Source: Cynocephalus volans
Taxonomy: Eukaryota > Chordata > Mammalia > Dermoptera > Cynocephalidae
Direction: 5' to 3'
Length of the DNA: 64,000 bases
Assembly (NCBI RefSeq): GCF_027409185.1
Contig: NC_084469.1
Span: forward strand, 80,201,918 to 80,265,917
The notes beneath the pieces were generated by a model. The model worked only from the letters and a program-made list of their open reading frames with translations. It searched no databases and had not been told where the DNA came from. This document shows, piece after piece, positions 43,031 through 64,000 of the stretch. Numbering within the stretch: position 1 is the first letter of the stretch; the number at the start of each line of letters is the position of its first letter. Position numbers and translations under genes: made by a program.

Positions 43031-43474
43031 CTCACGGGGGAGGGAGGGAACGGGGGCGAGGGGAGCAACCGCCTCACCAACCAATCGCAGCCAGAGATGC
43101 GTTTCTGCTCGCGCCCTGGTTGGGTCTCCCTGTGACAGACCTTCCTCCAATGACTGCAGGTCCGGCGCCAGCTGAAGGGACTTTCCGCTCCGTCAAGCTC
43201 GGTGGAGCCAAAAGGAAAGCGGACGGGAGGGGCGGAGAAGAGTGGGATAGGGGCGGGAAGCTCCGGCTGATTGGACGGAAGCCTGTGGGTGCCGCGTTAT
43301 CATTGGCTGACACTGGAGCCGGGGCAGGGCGCTGTGCTTCTCCCAGTTCCACCTCTGCTCCTCTGCTCTTGGCTTTTGCCTTAGCTGTCAAAACTGAAGA
43401 CTCTTTAAGAGTTTGGGACTGGGATGGGGAGCAGTCCAGACGAGAGCTGCGAATAGGATGCCAGGATTCCATAA

Positions 43475-43675
43475 AAGAGCAAAGCCTTAGAATCAGACCT
43501 AAGTTTGACTCCTTTGCGCTTTCAGTTAGTCGCCGCGTGAAATGGGGAACTCACAACCACACTGAGCCTCAATTTCCTCATCTGTAAAATGGAAATAATA
43601 GTCTCACCTGTCTCACAGGATTGTTGCGAAATACCATATTAAAGTTCCTGACGCGCTGTAGGAGCTTAGTGAAGG
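43475..43675 (+). repeat. MIR SINE
   Basis: 'ttagaatcagacctaagttt' (43,487), 'cctcaatttcctcatctgta' (43,566), 'aaaatggaaataatagtctc' (43,586). Located just upstream of the CYLD promoter. Confidence 0.8.
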
Positions 43676-45500
43676 GTAAATCTCTTGCTCCCCTTCAGAT
43701 TCGGCCTGGGACCCCTGCTGTTTCTGACCTCTGTTGCCACCTATCCCGGTTTGGAGGAAGGTCTCCTAAGGGTGGTGAGGAAGGGATTTCCACACGCCGC
43801 CTCACTCAGCCCTGCACCCTGGCCACCAGCCAGGACTTTGGGGTGTAGTTAAGGATCTTTCAATTAGAGGGAGGTTTCTGATTCCCAAAAGTGCTCATAA
43901 TATTTAAGGAAGTGCTTTTTATAATCAGTCCCAGAGCCTTGCAACGTGCCTTGCTGCTCTGGATACTCCTGTTAATTAATTCCTTCTCCTTTGACATCTA
44001 AAGTACTAATTATGGGAAAAGGTGATTAATACTGAGAAAGGAGAAGGGGTGTGTGTGTGTGTGTGTGTTTAATCATGACACAAATTTCCCCAGTGGAAAG
44101 TGACGTTTCTGAAGATCTGGGGGATTTAAACCAATGAGTACATAAAAGTAGTCACAAGACTGATTACTTTCAGTAGTAGTAAACAGGACACCCCTTTCCT
44201 TGACACAATCACCCAGAATAAAATGAACATCTTTCAAAAACCTAAGCCTCGACGCACTCCTGTTCTTCCTTAGTCCGTCCTTGTCCTGTTTCCCAGGCTT
44301 CATGACCTCACTGCAGTAGGAAGCAACATGATGGGAATCAACAGGACTGGCTTTCAGTGTGAGCTTAGGCAACATTCGTCCCCTCTAGATCTAGATTCTC
44401 CAATAAAGCTGGTAGGAATCAGAGATCACAGGAGAAATTTTCAGCCAAAAGACTGTGTTTGCTTGACTCATACAGTAAGGAAGAGGAAGGAGAAGAGGAG
44501 TAGAAGGGATATTTTAAGTCCTTTTAGACAAAATAAGCACTCCCATTTCTCTAGTTTGCCACACTCCTCACCATTCCCTACTTTATCCCCCTGGTCCACT
44601 TCTCTCATTTGCAATATCCACTGGCCCCTGACAACCACCCCTGAGCTAGAACGTCTTTGTGTCCTTTCTGATGATGGTGTTTGGTGCCACTGAGCTCTCT
44701 GTTTCAGTAGAGCTTTCTTCCCCACCAGCAGTGGTCAGATACCTCGCTCAGTCCTCCTGTCACACGTTCACTGAATCAGACAGTGCCAGGGCCTGACGTC
44801 ATCCAACATATCTTCATCCAAGCCAAGCCCAACAAACAGGGCTTATCTCAATTACCATCTCCTATCAATTGTTAATGGCTGCCTAGAACATTGTGTTGAA
44901 GACAATACCGAAGCTGTATTCAGGCTCCCAGGAAAGAGAGATGCTTGCCAGGGGAAGAAATAGAGGAATAGTGTCATGGTGCTAATATTTGTAATTCTTG
45001 ATAAACCAGCCTCTCGTTTAACAGATGGGAGATCTGTAAAGGTCCAGAGAGGGAAAATAACTTGCCCCCAGTCACCCAGAAGATGGGCTGAGATTCTGAC
45101 TTTCCTCATTCCAAGCCAGGGCTCTTTCCACCTCTGTTTAAATGAATTCTGCAACAGAAATGCCTGTCCTCTCTGCCTTCCAAATCTTCCCCTCTGTAAG
45201 ACCCAAAGTCTAGCCTCTTCCAGGGATCTTTGGAGATGGCTCCAGCCCCCACTGATAACTTCTGTCTATCCATCACTCCACAGCCTGCTTCACCCAACCT
45301 GGCCCTGGGCTCATGCTGCTGGTGCTTGGGTTACTGAGCAGGTAACAGGAAACACAGCAATGTACAAGGAAAATGTTACCCCTGCCTGTGGCAAGGAAGG
45401 CAAACTTCAAAGGACTAATTAGATGATCCCTTAATTGCAGTTATGGCAAGCTTCAGAAGGAGACTTTCTCTAAACATGCATTAAAGGTGGCTGGGTGAAA
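43676..45500. other. Intergenic sequence between CYLD and NOD2
   Basis: No gene recognised. A (GT)n tract lies at 44,049-44,069. A MIR-like fragment, inverted, is at 45,018-45,125 ('acttgccccc agtcaccca' type). Open frames here have no recognisable protein. Confidence 0.5.
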
Positions 45501-45770
45501 AGGGAAGTCTTGTTTGAGGAAGTCACCTTTAAGACGAGATAGGAAAGATAACTAGCAGTCAGAAGTGAGGGGAGGAGGAGCACTCCAGACAAAGAGAACA
45601 GGAAAGTGCGTGACACGCTGAAGGAACTGAAAATGGCAGAACACAGACAGTGTGAGCACAAAAAGTCCTGTCAGAAAGGGCCAGGGGTTGGTCTTCATCC
45701 CAAGAGTAGTGGGAAACCTCTGAAGGGTTTTAAGCAGGGTAGTTAACTGTGGTTCTAAACAGTCTTGCAC
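45500..45770 (+). repeat. Ancient interspersed repeat, family uncertain (copy 2)
   Basis: Shares the order of blocks seen at 46.8-47.6 kb: 'aggagcactccagacaaaga', 'gaacaggaaagtgcgtga', 'gggaaacctctgaagggttt' and 'taagcagggtag'. Confidence 0.5.
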
Positions 45771-46779
45771 AGTTCCCTGATTACATACAGCAGAAACTCA
45801 ATGAAAAGTCATTGAACTGAAGGGTGCTCTGTCCCTCCCCAGGAGGTGATATATTCCAGGTAGCCTGGGAGGGTCCTAAGACACAGTAACACAGTCAGGA
45901 CTCAGGAAACCTCAGTAGCTCTGGTCATGGTTATTGATTAGATCCTGCCCGTTCTTCCCAATGGCTACCATAGGCTACCTCCTACTTCCAGCCTCACCAA
46001 ATTCAGTGTTTATTTTATATCCTAAAGCCTATTCAGTATCAACACTAACACAGTCAAAATGAAATCTGATATTCCCCAGTGCTGCTGCAATCCTTCTGCT
46101 TTCCCTATCTCAGTCAATGGCGTCTTCCGGTTGTTCATCCAGCTTCCCATGGTTCCGGCCATTTTCCCAGAAATCCTATGTCTATGGGCATTCAGAATGA
46201 GCTCTAAGCCAAGGGGCCAACTGGGCCAAGTGTTCCCACAAGCTGGGATGCTATATGGGTGCTTTCTCTATCATAGCCCAGCACAAGGTTTTGATCAGTG
46301 CATGAGGAGTTGAGAGCCCTCCATCTCAGACATGTGCTTATGTCTTAGGGAAGGGAAACTCTATGTTCAACTGAACATTAGGTCTGGGGGATTTTAATCT
46401 GGTCATCTAAAAGCTCTTTCGGTATGATATAAGGGATCACTTTGATCATCTTCAAACTAATCCAACTGAACTATAAATCCATGCTCTCCTGTTTGAACTA
46501 TTTGCTATTATCAATGACAAATGATTCCTATGTTTGATTTTAAAACACACACACATAGAGTAAAGAGTTTAATGCTCTTCATTGGGACTTTGTGCTATAT
46601 CTGAAATCCCATTTGGGGCAGTTGATGTGTTAGGACTTGTCCCATGTCCCAGAAAACCTTCCTCCCTTAGGACCAAGACACTAACAATGTCAGGACAGAG
46701 GCAATTCATTCTTATAATCTGCCCCAACTTCTATTTTTTGCCCTGTTTAAGTAGAGGGGATTCTTCATTCCTTCAAAAA
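45771..46779. other. Intergenic, no recognised feature
   Basis: No exon or nameable repeat. The phrase 'gctgctgcaatccttctgct' near 46,081 begins a mixed-sequence block that may be an old repeat. Confidence 0.4.
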
Positions 46780-47570
46780 ATATTTACTGAGCACCTACTA
46801 TGTGGTAGATACCTTACTAGACTCTGAAGACACTGCAGTTAGTATGGTCCCAGTTCTCATGGACATTCTAGAAGAAGGAAAAAACAAATGTGTATCAGGT
46901 GGTGAATACCAAGAACACAATATTAAGCAGGGTAAGGGTGAAAGGAGTGGCTGGGGACTGCTATTTTAGGTAGATTGTTCAGAGAAGAACTCCCTTGATG
47001 AGATGGCATTAGAACAACAAGCTGAAAGAAATGAGGAAGCAAGCCACACCACCGTCTAGGAAAAGAGTGTTTCCATAGGAGGGAACAGGCAAGTGCAAAG
47101 GTTTGGAAGCGGCAACATGCTAGGCATTGTCCAGGAACAGCGAAGAAGCTGGTGTAGCTGAAGCACAGAGAATGGATCCTGAATAGCAAAGGTGTAGCCA
47201 GAGAGGACACAGGGGTGGTCCAGGTCAGCATGGGACCTTAATTTTTCCCCTGCACCAGACAGGAAGTCCTGGAGGGTTTAGTTTAGAGCAGAGGCTGATC
47301 TGACTTACATTTTAATAGGCTCACTCCCTGGGTCAAGGGCAGAAACAGGGAGACAATCAGGAGACTGATGCAGGAATCCAGGTGAGAGTGGGTCCCAAGA
47401 GGGCCCCTTTTATCTTGGGGGTGGAGGCAGAACAGGTAAGAAGGAAGAGTGTAGGGGAGCACGAAGCTGAAGATGTCAAGAAAGAAGTTGCTCCAATTAA
47501 AAAGACATGTAGCACTCCTGAGAGGAAGGGTTTTCATGGAGAGTGATATGGGGAGGGATAATGCTTAGAG
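46780..47570 (+). repeat. Ancient interspersed repeat, family uncertain (copy 3, longest)
   Basis: Starts 'gagcacctactatgtggtag' and runs through 'tcatggacattctagaag', 'aggcaagtgcaaaggtttgg', 'cactccctgggtcaagggca' and 'gcaggaatccaggtgagagt'. The best-preserved of the related copies in this window, about 790 bp. Confidence 0.55.
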
Positions 47571-48229
47571 GGTCAGATTTGTGGACTGTTCAGGAAGTGA
47601 TGATAGCTTGGGATTAAATTTGGAGCAAAAAAAGGGGTATCTTGGGGAAGGACAAACTGAAGATCTTGGACTGCTGATATGCACAGCGGGAGTCTCTGCA
47701 CGTAATTCTCCAAGGAAAGTGGCTCAGGCTGTGTACTTCATCCATTGGGCTGGACCAATCACTTGAGTTGGAAGGAGGCTTGAAGGTATATTGCTACGAT
47801 AATGGGATGAAGCTCAGGTCTTAACTCAGCCTGCCTGGAATACGACTCCACATCTCACATTTCTGTAGGGTGTATTCATTTCAGCATCTTGTTTTGGTGC
47901 TATGGGAGTTGGGGGGAAGGACACGCTGACATGTTTTTTCTTCCAGAATGATGGTAAATATGATTAAAGTCTGAAAATTCCCCTGATTTAATACCTTGTT
48001 TTTGTTTGCATAAGAATTATGTATTCTTAGCCACAAATCTGGAATGTGTCTGTTCCTGGATAAGCCGCAGGCCATGAACACATACCTTTCAGGTGACCTT
48101 CCTACCACAGAACCTTAAGATTAAGAATCCTAGTTCACTAGTTACCTGCACAGGCCTAGAATGCTTTTAGTGGTATCTGCTGGGCTTTTGAAAGTTATGA
48201 AATTTCCCCTACTCTGAACTCTGCCAGTA

Positions 48230-49790
48230 ATCCCATATCAAGATCTCAATACCACCCTTACCTGGGCCTTTTGAATCTCTTCTTTGTCCATAATCTCTCC
48301 TAGGATTATGTCACCCAAGCCCAGGGATTTCATTCTCACTTTGATGCTGAGGACACCCATGCTGTAATCTCTGGCCATGACCTCTCCCACAGGTTCCAGA
48401 CTCATATCATAACTTGACGTCTCCACTTGACTTCTCCATCTGGGTATCTCGAACTTGACAGTACAAAACAAAAATCTCTCCCTTCCACTTCCAAATTTGG
48501 TTCCTACCCCATTCCCCAAGTTACTCAAGTCAGAAATCTATGAGTCATCCTTGATTCTTCCCTTTCCTTCATCCCTCTCATCCAGTCCACTTTTAAACCC
48601 ATCCTCTTTTCTCCACCTCCAGTGCTAATACCTTAGGCTGCCAACTGCCTCTCATCTGTAATAGCTCCTAGGCAGTCTCCCCACTTCCTCTTCCACCCAT
48701 CCCCACTGCTATGCATTCCAGTCCCATCTCCACCTAGGAGCAAGAGATCTTTAAACATACATTGGGTCACATGCCCCCTGCTTAGAACACTGCAATGACC
48801 TGCCCTTATTCTAAGATCAAGATTGAGCTCTTGGCCATGGCCAATAAGATGCTTCATGAACTGGCCCTACCTGCCCCTGCAAACCCATCTAATGACACCC
48901 TCCCCTTTGCTTGCTTCAAACATACTGTATTAGTTTCCTATGGCTGCTACCAGGAACTTGGTAGCTTGAAACGACAGTATTCTCTTACACTTCTGGAGGC
49001 CAGAAGTCCAAAATGGGCTGGAACTAAGGCAAGCAAGAAAGGCTACGATCCCTCCAGATATTCTAGGAAAGAATCTGTTTCCTTGCCTTTTCCAGCTTCT
49101 AGAAATGCATTCCTTGGTCATGGCCCCTCTGTCACCTTCAAAGCCAGTAGCGTAGCCTCTTACTTCGGTGGTCACCTTGCATTCTTCTCCTCTGTCAAAT
49201 CTTCCTTTGTCTTACTCTTGTAAGGATGCTTGTGATTGCATTTAGGGCCTACCCAGGTAATCCAGGATAAGCTCCCTATCTCAAGATCCTTAACTTAATC
49301 ATATCTGCAAAGTCCCTTTTACCATGTAAGGTAACATTCACAGGTCCCAGGGATTAGGACCTGCATATCTTTGGGCGTCATTATTCAGCCTGCCATACAC
49401 ACCAAGCTCTTTCCCACCATAGGGGTCTTTGTACACCTCGTTCCCTGTGACCAGAATGCTCCCTGCTTCCCCCTAGCTCTTCACATGGCCAGTCTCTTCT
49501 CATTCATGGGGACACAGTTTACCTGGCACCTCCTCAGATAACCTGTTTCAGTCCAACCCCTCAACAGTTTGAAGAAGGTTCCCTCTATCTTGTACCTTTG
49601 TTTATTTCATTCTTAGTACTTACTGCCATGGACTTTATTTTCTATATTTTTCACTTTACTTGTTTTCTCCCTGCCATCTCCTTCTACCCTCACCTAAGTG
49701 CCTTGAGGATAGGGCGCATGTCTGTTTTGTACATCCATGGATCGTCCTATCATAATTGGTTCATAAATCATTACTGAATGAACTTAAGGA
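48230..49790 (+). repeat. L2 LINE, interrupted by an LTR
   Basis: Left part 48,230-48,925 ('gagtcatccttgattcttcc', 'gcctctcatctgtaatagct') and right part 49,396-49,790 ('gaccagaatgctccctgctt', 'tgccttgaggatagggcgca'), continuous in L2 order once the MLT1 between them is removed. Confidence 0.8.
48926..49395 (-). mobile_element. MLT1-type MaLR LTR, inverted
   Basis: In plus-strand view it runs from 'tgtattagtttcctatggct' to 'tcattattcagcctgcca', with 'acttctggaggccagaagtc', 'catttagggcctacccaggt' and 'atctgcaaagtcccttttac' inside. This is the reverse of the standard MLT1C/D wording. 470 bp, inserted in an L2. Confidence 0.8.
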
Positions 49791-50470
49791 AAATGAATTT
49801 ACAACCCAACATGGTGCTATGCAAATGGGGTGCTGCATTTACTCCTCAGAGAAAGCAAACCCATCTCCACCTTCCTCCTAATCTTCTAGAGCAGAAACAA
49901 TGTTCTGGGCAGAACAGAGCATCAGCAACAGAGACCCCACAGGCCAGCTAACACGCAGGAGCCCTGGGAGATGCCACAGCACTTAGCGAGCCAGACACAC
50001 ACAAAACCTTCCCAGCAAGTGGGATGTCACCTTGGTGAGCAGCCACCTGAGCCCTTGCTCATTAGATGCAACTAAGAATTATTTCAACACAGGTCCTGCA
50101 TGGGAAGCTATGCACAAAGGAGAGCTGCATGCAAATCTTCTCCAACCTTCTCCTGTTAAAGACTCTGGAGCCACTTTGAGAGAACTGAAGGAGGCCCAGG
50201 GGCCTTTTCACATTTGCTGCAGCCTTTCAGCCTGGGCACCATGAGGCTCCTGCACAGCTTAAAACTTCACGCTGGGTTAGACTTTTGTAAGCCAAAGCCA
50301 ATGTGTTTTGATGGCCAGGCTATTTCTAAAAATTGCTTTTGCCTTATGCAATAAATTATCTGGTTAAAAACATCATTTCCCCCCTTTCAAATAGAAAAAT
50401 GTGCTCTAAAATTTGACAAGTTTTAAAAATATTTAAAAATGTTTAGTCACAATGAAGATAGCCTTGGTGA
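49791..50470. other. Intergenic sequence downstream of NOD2
   Basis: No gene or named repeat recognised between the L2 and the presumed 3' end of NOD2. Confidence 0.45.
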
Positions 50471-50474
50471 CTCA

Positions 50475-51695
50475 ATAGTTTTCTCCTCTGTGATTATTTA
50501 CAGCATAAAGTTCATGGTCATGTTTTCTATAAAAGTATAAACTTGGGAGACTAACACAAAGTAGTTTATAAATATTAACCAATTTTCACACATAACAATG
50601 TTTAAAATAATAACATTTGCACAGCATCTGACAATTTACAAAGGCTTCAACATGCATCATTTTGAAAAATCCAGGAAGACTTTTCTTAGAAGGAAGGGCC
50701 TGATTTTGCCCCTGTAAACTTTCAGTCCATAACTATATATCCTAAAGCATTCTGGCACAAATAAAATGAAACTATCTCTTATGGATATATTTCAGAAGTC
50801 TGTTGTCAGAGTTCAATTCACAGGCATAAACCTGAAGCCTAGTGGGGCCGTTTGAAATTCTGGCCCAGATTAATTTTAAAAAGCTGCATTTGGAGCTTTT
50901 TTTAAGTGAACTGTTTCCAAAGGCTTGACTGAATAGTAACTGATTTCACCAGAAATAAAAGTCCACGTGTGATCCCAGCTGGAGTGTGGTCATACTTTTC
51001 TTGCAAATCTAGAATGTCTTGGGGAACAAACAACTGTCACGTGTCCCCTCCCAACAATGTCTTAAGCACCAGAAAGGAGAGCAGAGTCAATAGTAGCCCT
51101 TTCCACCCTAGGTGCTGGGGTTGGGAGTGCTATAAGTGAAGTATCGAAGCTGAGAACACTCATATTTCACATCTCAACCTCAGAGGAAGTACCATGTGCA
51201 GGGTCCAGGGTGAGTGGAGAAACCTGAGGTGGGGAATGGTCTGGAGGGATGACTTGTGAGTTGAGACATGGTGGAAAGTTGCTTCTTGAATACTCCTCTT
51301 CATGAGAGGAGGGGGAGGGGTCTTCCATGTAGGTCCAGGTCTCTACACCAACAGACACTCGGTGAACATCCCACTGACCCACATCAGAACCCTGGAGGAT
51401 CAGCTGGAGGCCAGCCCCATACTATGGAGGAGGGGCTGCCCCTCTTGTGGGTCCCATGGATTGAATCTGGGAAGAAGTCATGGCAAAATAGCTTGGGAAA
51501 AGTCTACTCTGCAAGGCACTGATGCTCCTTCCTCTGCCAGAATGAAGGGGATCTATTGTACTCCCAGAAAATGAATTCAGCCCTGTGCAGGACAGAGCTC
51601 AAACTGAATAGGCTGCTGCCAGATGAAATTCAGCTTCTGGGGTCCAAACCCACAACTTGCTCACAAACAAACAGATGAACGTCAGCCCGGATACA
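50475..51695 (-). other. NOD2: NOD2 3' UTR
   Basis: Follows the stop codon at 51,698-51,696. Long stretches match the human NOD2 3' UTR as I recall it, up to 'actattgagtcac' near 50,475. The human poly(A) signal AATAAA is not kept at the matching place; the minus strand reads GAGGAGAAAACT there. No other canonical AATAAA or ATTAAA is visible just upstream, so the exact 3' end is uncertain. Confidence 0.75.

Positions 51696-64000
<12,305 letters not shown>

Larger units (their letters stand above)
42400..43420 (-). promoter_or_regulatory. CYLD: CYLD CpG-island promoter
   Basis: A dense block of CpG in an AT-rich neighbourhood, densest at 42,580-43,060. Upstream of the presumed start (that is, at higher coordinates) are CCAAT boxes at 43,081-43,085 and 43,147-43,151. 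Inverted ones lie at 43,270-43,274 and 43,302-43,306, with GC boxes near 43,229 and 43,250. No TATA box is seen. By the distance to the mir-3181-like hairpin in human (from memory), transcription would start near 43,030. The long open frames in this block are a GC effect. Confidence 0.85.

Noticed and set aside
42284..43587. Several 120-283 codon frames on both strands as proteins
   Set aside because: They overlap in many frames within a CpG island, are rich in Pro, Arg, Gly and Ala, and lack any known domain.

Overview
This is a vertebrate, almost certainly placental-mammal, nuclear genomic window. It has split genes with GT-AG introns, a CpG-island promoter, and abundant L1, L2, MIR, MER5A/MER20 and MaLR-type repeats. 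Two protein-coding genes are recognised, both on the minus strand and both cut by the window edges. On the left is the 5' half of CYLD (K63/M1-linkage deubiquitinase, tumour suppressor, negative regulator of NF-kB). On the right is the 3' half of NOD2 (cytosolic muramyl-dipeptide sensor), represented by its leucine-rich-repeat exons and 3' UTR. The head-to-tail order NOD2 then CYLD matches the human 16q12 locus, viewed here in reverse complement.

The lineage is suggested by young short repeats derived from a tRNA-Ile-like sequence, as monomers (about 26.85 kb and 31.1 kb) and head-to-tail dimers (about 35.4 kb and 40.4 kb). Two of them have clear target-site duplications. This is the architecture described for the t-SINE (CYN) family of colugos (Dermoptera). 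I infer a colugo such as Galeopterus with moderate confidence; a bat or another mammal with a similar tRNA SINE is not excluded without a database search.

Layout. 1-5.8 kb: CYLD intron with an old L1 split by a MaLR LTR, two L2 copies and a MIR. 5.85-7.6 kb: two CYLD coding exons. 7.6-31.6 kb: one 24 kb CYLD intron filled with decayed L1 copies. It holds a comparatively young L1 at 17.36-22.61 kb, inserted in a much older L1 and antisense to CYLD, with a GC-rich 5' UTR, a deletion removing ORF1 and the start of ORF2, and a short 3' transduction. 31.6-36.2 kb: three CYLD coding exons, including the initiator ATG at 36,214. 36.2-42.9 kb: 5' introns. 42.4-43.4 kb: CpG island with the CYLD promoter and first exon, and a hairpin that appears orthologous to human mir-3181. 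43.4-50.5 kb: intergenic, with MIR, L2, MLT1 and an older unnamed repeat. 50.5-63.0 kb: NOD2 3' UTR and eight coding exons, seven of exactly 84 nt. Introns there carry L2, MIR, MER5A and a solo ERV1-like LTR.

The two genes act in linked pathways: NOD2 signals through RIPK2 and ubiquitin chains to NF-kB, and CYLD removes such chains. I find no new multi-gene system. The most interesting observations are the structure of the young L1, the mir-3181-like hairpin, and a CYLD splice acceptor that appears to leave only one of two isoforms known in humans. Gene and repeat names come from recognition, not from a search.
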